The notes: a model not told the origin generated them from the letters alone. Shown: positions 37,718-47,311, numbered from the stretch's first letter. The stretch is 64,000 nucleotides of DNA from Streptococcus phocae (GCF_001302265.1 NZ_LHQM01000005.1:1-64000); one strand, 5' to 3'. Numbers and translations: made by a program.

Positions 37718-39277
37718 GTGAGTCCATTAAATGAAGACGTTGTTTTAGGAGAGGTAACCTATGTGTTAAATGATGGTCCTGTATCACACACGACCAAGCA
37801 TGAGACAAAGATACCAGTTTTGCATAAGTGTTATCTCCTTTTTATCAGTATTGTAATCAGTTCGTTAACAGCTGCTGTGCCTTTTTTAATAGATGCTGCG
37901 AATGCATTTCAGTCACAAAATTTATATATTGGCATGATGTTGACTAAGGGAGAGTTCCCTTATAGCAATATCTTTACCACCCAAGGTTTGCTGTACTTTG
38001 GTCTGATTGCTCTTAGTTACCATTTAGGAACAACACTTTGGTTGGTATTGGTTCATATATTTTGCTACTATCTATCAGGGGTTTACCTTTACAAACTCGT
38101 CAATTATTTTACAAAGGAGCAAACCGTTGCCTTAGCCATGGCAACCTTATACTACATCTTATCAGCAATACTTGGTATGGGTGGTTTGTACGCGATGCAG
38201 TTTGCAACGCCATTTGTACTGATTTCAACTTGGTTTTTAACCAAGTATTTTGCAGGGGTAGTACAAGACGAGGCTTTTGTCCTTTTTGGGTTTCTTGGAG
38301 CCTTTTCTATGTTGCTTGAGCCAAAAGCTCTTGTTTTTTGGGTATTGGCTTGTGTGACCATTAGCATATATAATATCGTGAAAAAGCATATTGCTAGAGG
38401 TTTTTACCAGTTATTAGGAACTATTTTTGGGATGAACTTGGTGTTTTATACAGCGGGATACTTCATCTTATCTGCGCAAATATTAAATCCCTATTTGACC
38501 CAAGCGGTAGCCTATCCATTTAAACACTTAATGATTGGTCAGTTTTCAGGGCTCACTCAAATGATCTTGCCCTTATTGTTAGCGATTGGATTTGGTTTGT
38601 TAACAGGTCTCTTTGACCTCGCTTACCAGTCACGATCAGATGAGGATGCCGTGATAAAATGGTTCTTGTTTGCAGTTAGTTTTGTTTATCTTGCAACAGC
38701 TATTTTGATGCCAGATTTTCAGCTGTATCATTTGTTGCCATTACTGCCGTTTACTTTAGTGCTCTTGGCTATTCCATTAGCACGTCACTATGAGGCTGGC
38801 TTGGCAAAGATTAGTCATCGTCGTCGTCGCGGAAAAAATGGTCCACGCCGTGTCTTTTTCCTCTATTTTTCTAAGCATTTTTACATGCCATTACTACTGA
38901 TGCTTCTAGCTGTGGGGTGGTTTGTTTATGACCGTACGCAAGTGATCAATATTAATCAGGAGCGTTTTCATATCGGTGCCTATTTTAAGAAAAAGTTAAC
39001 CAAAGATCAAGCCATCTATGTTTGGGATGATAGTGCTAAAATCTATCTTGAGTCACGAGCTAAGTCAGCATCACAATTTCCGACACCAACCTTAAATGTA
39101 GACACCATTGAACATCAAAAATTATTAGAAGATGAGTTGTTAGAAAACAAGGCTGTCTATATTATTGTTAACAAGAAGCAAACCTTGCCTAAAAGCATAA
39201 AAACAATTTTAAGAACTAAATATAAGCCTTACCATGCCATTAGAACAAAGGGATTTACCATATACAAACAGAAATAA
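37718..39277 (+). CDS. Polytopic membrane protein, GT-C-like, unknown
   Basis: A 519-residue protein with about 10 membrane helices from residue 35 to 420, an Arg-rich loop (HRRRRGKNGPRR, about residue 367), and a C-terminal soluble domain of about 110 residues (KDQAIYVWDDSAKIYLESRAKS). The layout resembles GT-C glycosyltransferases or their relatives, but no catalytic motif is certain. It starts at GTG 37718 behind AAGGAG; the longer ATG frame lacks a ribosome site. Confidence 0.7.
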   Translation: MSPLNEDVVLGEVTYVLNDGPVSHTTKHETKIPVLHKCYLLFISIVISSLTAAVPFLIDAANAFQSQNLYIGMMLTKGEFPYSNIFTTQGLLYFGLIALSYHLGTTLWLVLVHIFCYYLSGVYLYKLVNYFTKEQTVALAMATLYYILSAILGMGGLYAMQFATPFVLISTWFLTKYFAGVVQDEAFVLFGFLGAFSMLLEPKALVFWVLACVTISIYNIVKKHIARGFYQLLGTIFGMNLVFYTAGYFILSAQILNPYLTQAVAYPFKHLMIGQFSGLTQMILPLLLAIGFGLLTGLFDLAYQSRSDEDAVIKWFLFAVSFVYLATAILMPDFQLYHLLPLLPFTLVLLAIPLARHYEAGLAKISHRRRRGKNGPRRVFFLYFSKHFYMPLLLMLLAVGWFVYDRTQVININQERFHIGAYFKKKLTKDQAIYVWDDSAKIYLESRAKSASQFPTPTLNVDTIEHQKLLEDELLENKAVYIIVNKKQTLPKSIKTILRTKYKPYHAIRTKGFTIYKQK

Positions 39278-39313
39278 GAATGGTTGGATTATTTTTTAAT
39301 ATCATTAATAAAA

Positions 39314-39367
39314 ACAACATATTGTGTCAAATTTTGTCAAAAATTTAAAATTGGCACAATATGTTGT
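39314..39367. promoter_or_regulatory. Paired NrdR boxes upstream of nrdD, also a possible terminator
   Basis: ACAACATATTGTGT (39314-39327) and GCACAATATGTTGT (39354-39367) are inverted copies, each fitting the NrdR consensus ACACWATATATWGT; their centres are 40 bases apart. The second overlaps the -35 side of the nrdD promoter (TATAAT boxes at about 39379 and 39387). The two arms can also form a 13-base stem followed by seven T, so the element may also end the upstream transcript. Confidence 0.7.
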
Positions 39368-39411
39368 TTTTTTGGCTTATAATGGTATAATATTCAGATA
39401 AGGAGTTTGAC

Positions 39412-41610
39412 ATGATAAGACTAGAAAACGAAAAAATAACCATTCCTACTGACATAAAAGTTATAAAACGAGATGGACGTTTGGTCACCTTTGATGCTAC
39501 CAAAATCTACCAAGCACTGTTGAAAGCAAGTATGGCAGTGACAAACATGTCCCCTCTTCTTGAAACAAAATTAGAAGCAATCTCTGAACGTGTGATTCGA
39601 GAAATCACCGCACGATTTTCCAAGAATATCAAAATTTATGAGATTCAAAACATTGTTGAGCATGAGCTGCTTGAGGCCAGCGAATACGCTATTGCTCAGG
39701 AATATATTCGATATAGGACACAGCGCGATTTTGCACGGTCACAGGCCACAGACATCAATTTTTCTATTGATAAATTGATTAATAAAGACCAAACGGTTGT
39801 TAATGAAAATGCCAATAAAGATAGCGATGTGTTTAATACTCAGCGTGATTTGACTGCAGGAATAGTTGGAAAGTCCATTGGTCTAAAGATGTTACCTTCT
39901 CATGTTGCCAATGCGCATCAAAAAGGAGATATTCATTACCATGACCTGGATTATAGTCCGTATACCCCAATGACGAATTGTTGTTTGATTGATTTTAAAG
40001 GGATGTTGGCTAATGGCTTTAAAATTGGTAATGCAGAAGTTGAAAGTCCTAAATCGATTCAGACAGCGACTGCTCAGATTTCACAAATTATTGCGAATGT
40101 TGCCTCTAGTCAGTATGGGGGCTGTACAGCAGATCGGATTGATGAGCTTTTGGCACCGTATGCGGAGCTTAATTTTAAAAAGCATAAGGCTGACGCTGAT
40201 AAATGGGTAGTCGCCGAACTGCGGGATAACTACGCTTTTGAAAAAACCAAGAAAGATATCTATGATGCCATGCAATCGTTAGAGTATGAAATCAATACCT
40301 TGTTTACCTCTAACGGGCAGACGCCATTTACGTCTTTAGGATTTGGCTTAGGGACATCTTGGTTTGAACGCGAGATTCAAAAAGCTATTTTGACCATCAG
40401 AATTGCAGGATTGGGGAGTGAACACCGCACGGCTATCTTTCCCAAATTAATTTTCACGGTCAAGCGAGGACTCAATTTAGAGCCAGACTCGCCAAACTAC
40501 GACATCAAAACCTTAGCTCTAGAGTGTGCAACCAAACGCATGTACCCAGATATGTTGTCATATGATAAAATCATTGAGTTGACAGGTTCTTTTAAATCTC
40601 CGATGGGCTGTCGCTCTTTCTTACAAGGATGGAAAGATGAACTAGGTCAAGATGTGACCTCGGGTCGGATGAATCTTGGTGTGGTAACACTCAACTTACC
40701 ACGTATTGCTATGGAATCTGAAGGCGATATGGAGAAGTTTTGGAACTTATTTGATGAACGATTGACCATTGGTAAAGATGCACTGGTTTACCGTGTTGAA
40801 CGTGTCAAAGAAGCCACACCAGCAAATGCTCCTATCCTTTATCAGTATGGCGCTTTTGGGAAACGCTTGGACAAAACAGGAAATGTTGATGACTTATTTA
40901 AAAATCGTCGTGCGACCGTTTCACTAGGCTATATTGGTCTTTACGAAGTGGCTTCTGTTTTTTACGGCGGTCACTGGGAAGACAATCAAGAAGCCAAGGC
41001 TTTTACATTAGCTATTGTGAAGGCAATGAAAAAAGCGTGTGAGGCTTGGTCTGACGAATATGATTACCATTTCTCTGTTTACTCAACACCATCAGAGAGT
41101 TTAACAGATCGGTTCTGCAGATTAGATGCTGAAAAATTTGGCATTGTGCCTGATATTACAGATAAAGAATATTACACAAATTCTTTCCATTATGATGTTC
41201 GCAAAAACCCGACACCTTTTGAAAAGCTTGATTTTGAAAAAGACTATCCTGCAGCAGGTGCTTCAGGAGGATTTATTCATTATTGTGAGTACCCAGTTTT
41301 GCAGCAAAATCCAAAAGCTCTTGAAGCCGTTTGGGACTATGCTTATGATCGTGTGGGTTATTTGGGAACCAATACTCCGATTGACAAGTGCTATAAATGT
41401 CAGTTTGAAGGAGACTTTACGCCAACAGAGCGAGGATTTACCTGCCCTAATTGCGGCAATAATGATCCCAAAACAGTAGACGTGGTTAAGCGAACATGCG
41501 GTTATCTGGGGAATCCCCAGGCCCGTCCAATGGTGAATGGCCGTCATAAAGAGATTGCAGCGCGTGTCAAACACATGAATGGTTCAACCATAACATATCC
41601 TGGCACCTAA
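39412..41610 (+). CDS. nrdD: Anaerobic ribonucleoside-triphosphate reductase
   Basis: A 732-residue class III reductase. N-terminal ATP-cone (IKRDGRLVTFDATKIYQALLKA, residues about 18-40), glycyl radical barrel, C-terminal zinc site with two CxxC pairs (CYKCQFEG and CPNCG) and the radical loop RTCGYLGNP near residue 702. It makes dNTPs without oxygen, and its radical is installed by NrdG, encoded 1.7 kb downstream. Ribosome site AAGGAG. Paired NrdR boxes upstream. Confidence 0.97.
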   Translation: MIRLENEKITIPTDIKVIKRDGRLVTFDATKIYQALLKASMAVTNMSPLLETKLEAISERVIREITARFSKNIKIYEIQNIVEHELLEASEYAIAQEYIRYRTQRDFARSQATDINFSIDKLINKDQTVVNENANKDSDVFNTQRDLTAGIVGKSIGLKMLPSHVANAHQKGDIHYHDLDYSPYTPMTNCCLIDFKGMLANGFKIGNAEVESPKSIQTATAQISQIIANVASSQYGGCTADRIDELLAPYAELNFKKHKADADKWVVAELRDNYAFEKTKKDIYDAMQSLEYEINTLFTSNGQTPFTSLGFGLGTSWFEREIQKAILTIRIAGLGSEHRTAIFPKLIFTVKRGLNLEPDSPNYDIKTLALECATKRMYPDMLSYDKIIELTGSFKSPMGCRSFLQGWKDELGQDVTSGRMNLGVVTLNLPRIAMESEGDMEKFWNLFDERLTIGKDALVYRVERVKEATPANAPILYQYGAFGKRLDKTGNVDDLFKNRRATVSLGYIGLYEVASVFYGGHWEDNQEAKAFTLAIVKAMKKACEAWSDEYDYHFSVYSTPSESLTDRFCRLDAEKFGIVPDITDKEYYTNSFHYDVRKNPTPFEKLDFEKDYPAAGASGGFIHYCEYPVLQQNPKALEAVWDYAYDRVGYLGTNTPIDKCYKCQFEGDFTPTERGFTCPNCGNNDPKTVDVVKRTCGYLGNPQARPMVNGRHKEIAARVKHMNGSTITYPGT

Positions 41611-41648
41611 GCTAAAATGGATGTTTTTGAGTAAAATATGATATGCTT

Positions 41649-41677
41649 AAAAGGTTGCTTGATGCAAGCAATCTTTT
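41649..41677 (+). terminator. Hairpin after nrdD
   Basis: AAAAGGTTGCTT / AAGCAATCTTTT stem, loop GATGC; partial terminator between nrdD and the small downstream gene. Confidence 0.65.
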
Positions 41678-41741
41678 AGTTCTTGTAACTAACAGATACA
41701 TTAAATAAGATAATGATTCATAGAATCAGAAAGGTAAGACA

Positions 41742-41891
41742 ATGGGAAAATTTCAATTAGACTATAAAGGCATGCAACAAGTGGAGAAATTTCACGAAAA
41801 GCATTCGACAAAAAAACCAACAAAGCAAACACGAGTACAAGAGCTTAGAGCACAGTTTTTAGAAAAGGCAAAAAAACAATCCAAATCATAA
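41742..41891 (+). CDS. Small basic protein of the nrdDG unit
   Basis: A 49-residue, lysine- and glutamine-rich protein (MGKFQLDYKGMQQVEKFHEK) with an AAAGGTAAG ribosome site. It is too short for routine ORF calling, but a small gene stands in this place between nrdD and nrdG in other streptococci, which supports it as real. Function unknown. Confidence 0.75.
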   Translation: MGKFQLDYKGMQQVEKFHEKHSTKKPTKQTRVQELRAQFLEKAKKQSKS

Positions 41892-41913
41892 GTTTTTATA
41901 ACAGGAGGTAGTC

Positions 41914-42855
41914 ATGTTAAATATTGGTATCATAGGCATAGGGCATATTGCGCAAAAAGTTTATCTTCCTTATATGCGACAACTTCAAGGGATTTGTTGG
42001 CATCTCTCAACACGAAATGCTTCTATTAGACAAGAAGTAAGCGAGAGCTTTGGTCAAGCCGAAGTTTACAACAGTGTCAATGATTTGGCAGAAGTCGATT
42101 TAGATGGTGTGTTTATTCACGCAGCCACCTCGGTACACGCTGAAATCGCTAGTCTTTTTCTTAAAAAAGGCATACCAGTTTACATGGATAAACCAGTAAC
42201 AGAAAGCTTTGCTTCGACCTTTGAACTTTATCAATTGGCGCAAAAGCACCAGACGTTTTTAATGACTGGCTTTAATAGGCGATTTGCTCCACGTGTCAAG
42301 GAGTTGTCAACAGTGTCAAACGCACGCACTATCAGAGTTGAGAAAAATGATATCAATCGTCCTGGACCACTAACAGCAAAGTTATTTGATTTCTTCATTC
42401 ATCCTTTGGACACGGCATTATTTTTAAGCAAAGAACCGTTGATAAGGGGTCACTTTGACTACCATCAAGAAGACGGTCTGTTAAGTCATGTAAGGGTTTT
42501 TCTAGTGACTGAATCGACCAGTCTATCTGTTTCAATGAACTTGCAGTCAGGTAGTAGACGCGAGGTGATGGAGATTCAGACGCCAGAAGTAACCTATGAG
42601 TTGGAAAATTTGGACAGTCTATACCTCTATAGAGGAAATCAACAAGAACAGGTTAGTTTTGGCTCTTGGGATACCACCTTATATAAAAGAGGTTTCGAGA
42701 CCATTATTGATGCCTTTCTAGAGGCTGTAAAGAACGGTGTCAATCCTGTCAATCCAACGTCAAGTTTATTGAGCCATTGGATTTGTGAGCAAATTAATTC
42801 TTCACAACAGCCTTATGGAGAGCTTACCTTTGATTGGTTTGAGCCAAAGGAGTGA
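41914..42855 (+). CDS. Gfo/Idh/MocA family oxidoreductase
   Basis: A 313-residue NAD(P)-dependent dehydrogenase-like protein. It has a Rossmann nucleotide motif GIIGIGHIAQKVYLP (residues 4-18), the family EKP-type motif as YMDKPVTES (about residue 91), and a C-terminal alpha/beta substrate domain with FFIHPLDTALF (about 152). Substrate not predictable from sequence. Ribosome site AGGAGG; it overlaps the GNAT gene by 4 bases. Confidence 0.85.
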   Translation: MLNIGIIGIGHIAQKVYLPYMRQLQGICWHLSTRNASIRQEVSESFGQAEVYNSVNDLAEVDLDGVFIHAATSVHAEIASLFLKKGIPVYMDKPVTESFASTFELYQLAQKHQTFLMTGFNRRFAPRVKELSTVSNARTIRVEKNDINRPGPLTAKLFDFFIHPLDTALFLSKEPLIRGHFDYHQEDGLLSHVRVFLVTESTSLSVSMNLQSGSRREVMEIQTPEVTYELENLDSLYLYRGNQQEQVSFGSWDTTLYKRGFETIIDAFLEAVKNGVNPVNPTSSLLSHWICEQINSSQQPYGELTFDWFEPKE

Positions 42856-43352
42856 TGATGAGAATAAGACGACCTTTACCACAAGATGAAGCCGCTGTTA
42901 TGGCAATGATTGAGGAATTTTTAGCACACGATAGCAAGACAGATGGTCTATGGAATTTTCAAGCAGGCCAGATGACCTATATGGAGTGGTTGGATGCGAA
43001 TCGTGTTCAAGAAATGGGACTCGCAAAAGAGCTCACTCCTGCTATTCAATGCGTTGCTTTTGATGATGACCAACAAGCATTAGGTTTTTTGAGCCTTCGT
43101 TTGCGCCTGACAGATAGTTTGTTGCAAAAAGGTGGGCATATTGGTTATTCCGTTAGGCCGACAAAGAGGGGGCAAGGGCTAGCTAAAGAAATGCTAAAGC
43201 AGGCACTTGCTTTAGCCAAAACGAAAAATATTCATAAAGCATTAGTGACTTGCGATCAGACTAACCTTGCTAGCAGATCTGTCATTTTGGCGAATGGAGG
43301 CATCTTAGAAGATGTCCGAGGTGGCTGTGAGCGCTATTGGATTGAGACTTAA
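42852..43352 (+). CDS. GNAT family N-acetyltransferase
   Basis: A 166-residue acetyltransferase with the acetyl-CoA loop in VRPTKRGQGLAKEMLKQAL (residues about 101-119) and the closing SRSVILANGGILED strand-helix. Such a GNAT gene precedes nrdG in many streptococci. Target unknown. It starts at overlapping GTGATGATG codons with GGAG upstream. Confidence 0.88.
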   Translation: MMMRIRRPLPQDEAAVMAMIEEFLAHDSKTDGLWNFQAGQMTYMEWLDANRVQEMGLAKELTPAIQCVAFDDDQQALGFLSLRLRLTDSLLQKGGHIGYSVRPTKRGQGLAKEMLKQALALAKTKNIHKALVTCDQTNLASRSVILANGGILEDVRGGCERYWIET

Positions 43353-43366
43353 CGAGGCAAGATTTA

Positions 43367-43981
43367 ATGACGACTAACTCTTGGAATACTCCAAAACCAA
43401 AAGAATGGCAATCAGAAAACCTAAGTCAGGGACGTGTTATTGACTACAAAGCTTTTAACTTTGTTGATGGAGAAGGTGTTCGAAACTCTTTGTATGTGTC
43501 GGGATGTTTATTTCATTGTAAAGGATGCTATAATGCGGCAACGTGGTCTTTTAAGGCAGGTGTCCCTTATACCAAGGAACTTGAAGAGCAAATCATGGCA
43601 GATTTAGCCCAACCTTACGTTCAAGGATTGACTTTGTTAGGTGGAGAGCCTTTTTTGAATACAGGATTTTTAATTCCTCTTATCAAGCGTATCCGAAAAG
43701 AGCTTCCTAATAAGGATATTTGGTCTTGGACTGGCTACACTTGGGAAGAGTTGATGGATGAGACTGATGATAAACTAGAGATGTTGGCACTTATTGATAT
43801 TTTAGTGGATGGGCGTTTCGACATTCGCAAAAAAAATATGATGCTCCAATTTCGAGGCTCTAGTAATCAGCGTATTATTGACGTCCAGAAATCACTGGCG
43901 GCAAACCAAGTGGTTATTTGGGAGAAATTGAATGATGGACAAGAAACTTTTGAACCCGTCCAACGAGATGATTTCTTGTAA
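43367..43981 (+). CDS. nrdG: Anaerobic ribonucleotide reductase activating enzyme
   Basis: A 204-residue radical SAM enzyme that forms the glycyl radical on NrdD. The 4Fe-4S ligands are in CLFHCKGCYN (CxxxCxxC, residues about 47-54) and the SAM-binding LLGGEPFLN at about 87-95. Ribosome site is the weak GAGGC. Last gene of the nrdD unit, followed by a DnaA-box-rich gap. Confidence 0.95.
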   Translation: MTTNSWNTPKPKEWQSENLSQGRVIDYKAFNFVDGEGVRNSLYVSGCLFHCKGCYNAATWSFKAGVPYTKELEEQIMADLAQPYVQGLTLLGGEPFLNTGFLIPLIKRIRKELPNKDIWSWTGYTWEELMDETDDKLEMLALIDILVDGRFDIRKKNMMLQFRGSSNQRIIDVQKSLAANQVVIWEKLNDGQETFEPVQRDDFL

Positions 43982-43993
43982 CCTGTCAAAAAG

Positions 43994-44140
43994 TTATCAA
44001 CATGTGTCTTGAAAAAAGGAGCTCCCAAAAGCCCTGTATCTAGGACAAAATGACAAAGTTTGGACGATCTATAAAAGGTTTTCCCCACATTTTCCCCACA
44101 CTTATCCACAGGTTGTGCATAAGTCCTTAGATTGTGGATA
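43994..44140. promoter_or_regulatory. DnaA-box cluster
   Basis: Consensus TTATCCACA at 44101-44109, TGTGCATAA (complement of TTATGCACA) at 44113-44121, TGTGGATAA (complement of TTATCCACA) at 44132-44140, two tandem TTTTCCCCACA words at 44078-44099 and a one-mismatch TTATCAACA at 43994-44002. A further consensus box lies in yaaA at 44366-44374. No coding sequence is present. Confidence 0.75.
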
Positions 44141-44145
44141 AATCA

Positions 44146-44173
44146 AATAAAAAAGAGGCTTAGGCCTCTTTTT
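44146..44173. terminator. Bidirectional terminator between nrdG and yaaA
   Basis: AAAAAAGAGGC / GCCTCTTTTTT stem around TTAG; it ends the converging transcripts. Confidence 0.9.
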
Positions 44174-44891
44174 TGATGTAAACATAAGTGGTATCAGTTG
44201 AGCGATGGTTATCGTAGCAAAAGCCTGAAAAGACAAGCTTTTTCAGGTCTTCTTTGGTCTGGCATTGCTGGGTAATACAGGCGGTTAAAAAATCACCTCT
44301 AGCTTTTTTAGAAATGGTAGCATGTGTTTTGAGTTGTCCTTCTTTTTCCTCCATAAAAACAGGACTTATCCACAAGCTTTTCAGATGTTTTGAGAAAACA
44401 GATTCAAACTCACTAGATAAAAGAGAGACAATAGTGGTGTGTTCTTGGGCAAACTGATCGTATTTGGGGCGCCAATATTGTTTCAAGCTAGTGTTGGCGA
44501 TACGAACTTTGGTCTGAAAATCAAGTCGGTGCTCGGCAATGGGATAATTTACAGGGATGATGCCATAAAAGGATGAGGCAATGTAAACCCGTTGTAGGAA
44601 GTAGTCTCTTTGCGCCTGAGTTAGGTTACGAGTCAGGATGTGGCGGTACATAAGTCCATTAAAGAGCTGGTAAGCAGGATAGGCAGGGCTAGTTCCTTCA
44701 GCAATAGCAGTTAGCCGTTGGGCTTCTCTTTGAGCAGCCTCTGGCTTGATTTTATAGGCTTTAGCCAATTCCTCAGTGGAAAGCTGTGTCAGAGCCTGTA
44801 AGATGGGCTCACTTTCAGGAGAAAGCTGGTGCGTGTAGCTGGTATCAGCTGGTTTCATGTCTTTAGCAGTAGGGATTAAAAAGATTAACAT
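44160..44891 (-). CDS. yaaA: Peroxide stress protein YaaA
   Basis: A 243-residue UPF0246/YaaA protein. The start [14 protein letters not shown], the central [15 protein letters not shown] (about residue 65), the [23 protein letters not shown] segment (about 107) and the KARGDF motif near the end are conserved in the family. YaaA limits free iron during peroxide stress in E. coli. No clear ribosome site was seen before ATG 44891. It carries a consensus DnaA box inside its coding DNA. Confidence 0.92.
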   Translation of the reverse strand: MLIFLIPTAKDMKPADTSYTHQLSPESEPILQALTQLSTEELAKAYKIKPEAAQREAQRLTAIAEGTSPAYPAYQLFNGLMYRHILTRNLTQAQRDYFLQRVYIASSFYGIIPVNYPIAEHRLDFQTKVRIANTSLKQYWRPKYDQFAQEHTTIVSLLSSEFESVFSKHLKSLWISPVFMEEKEGQLKTHATISKKARGDFLTACITQQCQTKEDLKKLVFSGFCYDNHRSTDTTYVYIKKEA

Positions 44892-45022
44892 GGTTCTATT
44901 TTAGTAAAAAGCAGAGACTTCTGTCAAGTAGGCAATCAGGGACTTTTATAACCTAATGAGACAGGTAAAAACAGAGATATATTACAATTTGATGACAAAT
45001 GCTAAATTTAAGCCAAAAAAGC
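44892..45022. other. Intergenic, no feature
   Basis: AT-rich DNA ahead of the candidate small RNA promoter; nothing else seen. Confidence 0.4.
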
Positions 45023-45051
45023 TTGCCTCTTATCTCGGAATATGATAATAT
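45023..45051 (+). promoter_or_regulatory. Promoter of candidate small RNA
   Basis: TTGCCT-17-TAATAT in a non-coding region, about 100 bases before a perfect terminator. Confidence 0.5.
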
Positions 45052-45057
45052 ATACTC

Positions 45058-45186
45058 AAGTCTGTTTGAGAAAACAGAAGCTCAGGTCAAGTAAGTTTTC
45101 ACTTACAATAACACAGTTGATGATGGGGAAACTCAAAGTCAAGAAGAAAAAAGACACCTGCCAATTGATTGGCAGGTGTCTTTTTA
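45058..45186 (+). ncRNA. Candidate small RNA upstream of pepO
   Basis: A predicted transcript of about 128 nt from the promoter above to the terminator at 45150-45185. It contains an inner hairpin GTAAG-TTTTCA-CTTAC at about 45091. The only ORF, beginning at tandem ATG codons near 45120, has no ribosome site and runs through the terminator. Known family not recognised. Confidence 0.45.
45150..45185 (+). terminator. Strong terminator of the candidate small RNA
   Basis: AAGACACCTGCCAAT / ATTGGCAGGTGTCTT perfect stem with loop TG and T5. No annotated gene on the plus strand ends here, and yaaA reads away from it. Confidence 0.92.
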
Positions 45187-45357
45187 TGAACTCTTCAAGA
45201 TTATTGTAAAAAAGCTATGTTAGTTTTAGCCAATTTTTGGCTCAGGAGATAAATTCTGATGAGCCTTTTCACTGGATTTTTGGTACAATGTAAGGTATTA
45301 GGTGATAAAATAGGTATTATGAACAGATGATAGCCTACATACGAAAAGGAGTTATTC

Positions 45358-47253
45358 ATGAAAACGTATCAAGAAGACTTTTACCAAGCCGTTAATGGTA
45401 AATGGGCAGAGACTGCTGTGATTCCAGAAGATAAGCCCAGAACAGGTGGATTTTCTGATTTGTCAGATGAGATAGAGAAATTAATGTTGGAAACGACAGA
45501 TGCTTGGTTAGCTGGAAAGAACCTTCCAGATGACGCCATTTTGAACAACTTTATCAAATTCCATAAATTGGTGGCTGACGATCAGCAACGTGAAAAACTT
45601 GGGGTGACTCCGGTTCTTCCTTTGATTGAAGAGTATCAGTCATTAAGCTCATTTGAAGAGTTTACAAGCAAGGTAGTTGATTATGCCATGTCAGGCAAGC
45701 CTAGTGAATTGCCATTTAGCGTAGCACCAGACTTTATGAATGCTCAGCTAAATGTGTTATGGGCTGAAGCACCAAGCATTATTTTGCCAGACACCACTTA
45801 TTATGCTCCAGGACATGAAAAGGGTCAAGAACTGCTTACTATATGGCGTGAGATGCAAGAAAAGCTCCTGTCAATTTTTGGCTTTTCTGCAGATGTTATC
45901 ACAGATCTTTTAGACAAGGTCATAACACTGGATAAAAAAGTTGCAGGCTACGTCTTGTCTCGAGAAGAAGCGTCTGAGTATGCTAAACTTTACCATCCCT
46001 ATACTTGGGACGAGTTCACTAAATTAGCACCAGAGCTACCATTAGACACAATCTTCAAGGATATTCTAGGAGAACTTCCAGATAAACTCATCGTTCCAGA
46101 AGAACGTTTTTGGAAAGAGTTTGCGGCAGAGTATTATTCTGAAAAGAACTGGGAATTGCTAAAGGCGGTATTGGTTGTAAGTGCAGTCAATTCTTATAAT
46201 GCTTATTTGACAGAAGAAATTCGTGTCTTGTCTGGAACTTATGGACGTGCCCTTTCTGGAACGCCACAAGCTATGGATAAGAAAAAAGCTGCTTTCTACT
46301 TGGCTCAAGGGCCGTTTAATCAAGCCCTTGGTTTGTGGTATGCGGGACAAAAGTTTTCACCAGAGGCTAAGGCTGACGTTGAAAGTAAAGTCGCTCGCAT
46401 GATTGAAGTCTATAAATCTCGATTGGAAACCGCAAAATGGCTAGCTCCAGAGACACGCCAAAAAGCGATTACCAAACTCAACGTTATCACTCCACATATT
46501 GGCTATCCAGAAACATTACCAGAGACTTATGCTCAAAAAGTGATTGATTCAGAAAAATCCCTGATTGATAATGCACAACGTCTAGCTGAAATTTCGATTG
46601 CGCACCATTGGAGCGAATGGAACAAGCCTGTTGATAACAGCAAATGGCATATGCCAGCTCACATGGTCAATGCCTATTATTCACCACAACAAAATAAGAT
46701 TGTCTTTCCAGCAGCTATTTTGCAGGCGCCTTTTTACTCCATAGAGCAAAGCTCTTCAGCGAACTATGGTGGTATTGGAGCAGTTATTGCGCACGAGATT
46801 TCTCATGCCTTTGACACGAATGGGGCCTCATTTGATGAATATGGAAGTTTAAACAACTGGTGGACCGAAGCTGACTACGCAGCATTCAAAGAGCGTACAG
46901 ACAAGGTGGTGGCACAATTTGATGGCTTGAAATCACATGGAGCTACAGTGAGTGGTAAATTAACCGTATCAGAAAACGTGGCTGATTTAGGAGGTGTTGC
47001 TTGCGCATTAGAAGCAGCACAAGCCGAAGCAGACTTTTCTGCGAAAGATTTCTTTATCAATTTTGCGACCATTTGGCGCATGAAAGCTCGTGAGGAGTAT
47101 ATGCAAATGTTGGCCAGCATTGATGTGCACGCTCCAGCAGAGTTACGCACAAATGTGACTCTTACCAATTTTGAAGAGTTTCATCAAACCTTTGACATTA
47201 AGGCGGGAGATCCCATGTGGCGTGATCCGAAAGATCGTGTCATCATTTGGTGA
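45358..47253 (+). CDS. pepO: M13 family endopeptidase PepO
   Basis: A 631-residue neprilysin-like zinc metallopeptidase. Zinc motif HEISH (in IAHEISHAFD, about residue 479), third ligand and proton donor in ENVADLGG (about 540), and NAYYSPQQNKIVFPAAIL (about 438). It has no signal peptide, although streptococcal PepO is also found outside the cell, where it degrades peptides and binds host proteins. AAAAGGAG ribosome site; single gene with its own terminator. Confidence 0.95.
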   Translation: MKTYQEDFYQAVNGKWAETAVIPEDKPRTGGFSDLSDEIEKLMLETTDAWLAGKNLPDDAILNNFIKFHKLVADDQQREKLGVTPVLPLIEEYQSLSSFEEFTSKVVDYAMSGKPSELPFSVAPDFMNAQLNVLWAEAPSIILPDTTYYAPGHEKGQELLTIWREMQEKLLSIFGFSADVITDLLDKVITLDKKVAGYVLSREEASEYAKLYHPYTWDEFTKLAPELPLDTIFKDILGELPDKLIVPEERFWKEFAAEYYSEKNWELLKAVLVVSAVNSYNAYLTEEIRVLSGTYGRALSGTPQAMDKKKAAFYLAQGPFNQALGLWYAGQKFSPEAKADVESKVARMIEVYKSRLETAKWLAPETRQKAITKLNVITPHIGYPETLPETYAQKVIDSEKSLIDNAQRLAEISIAHHWSEWNKPVDNSKWHMPAHMVNAYYSPQQNKIVFPAAILQAPFYSIEQSSSANYGGIGAVIAHEISHAFDTNGASFDEYGSLNNWWTEADYAAFKERTDKVVAQFDGLKSHGATVSGKLTVSENVADLGGVACALEAAQAEADFSAKDFFINFATIWRMKAREEYMQMLASIDVHAPAELRTNVTLTNFEEFHQTFDIKAGDPMWRDPKDRVIIW

Positions 47254-47270
47254 GAAAATAGAAAATAAGA

Positions 47271-47301
47271 TAGCGACAAGGACTCAATCCTTGTCGCTAT
47301 T
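47271..47301 (+). terminator. Terminator after pepO
   Basis: TAGCGACAAGGA / TCCTTGTCGCTA stem with loop CTCAA. Confidence 0.85.
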
Positions 47302-47311
47302 GTTGTTATGT

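Noticed and set aside
45119..45212. Small ORF starting at tandem ATGs inside the candidate small RNA
   Set aside because: No ribosome site and it reads through the perfect terminator stem.
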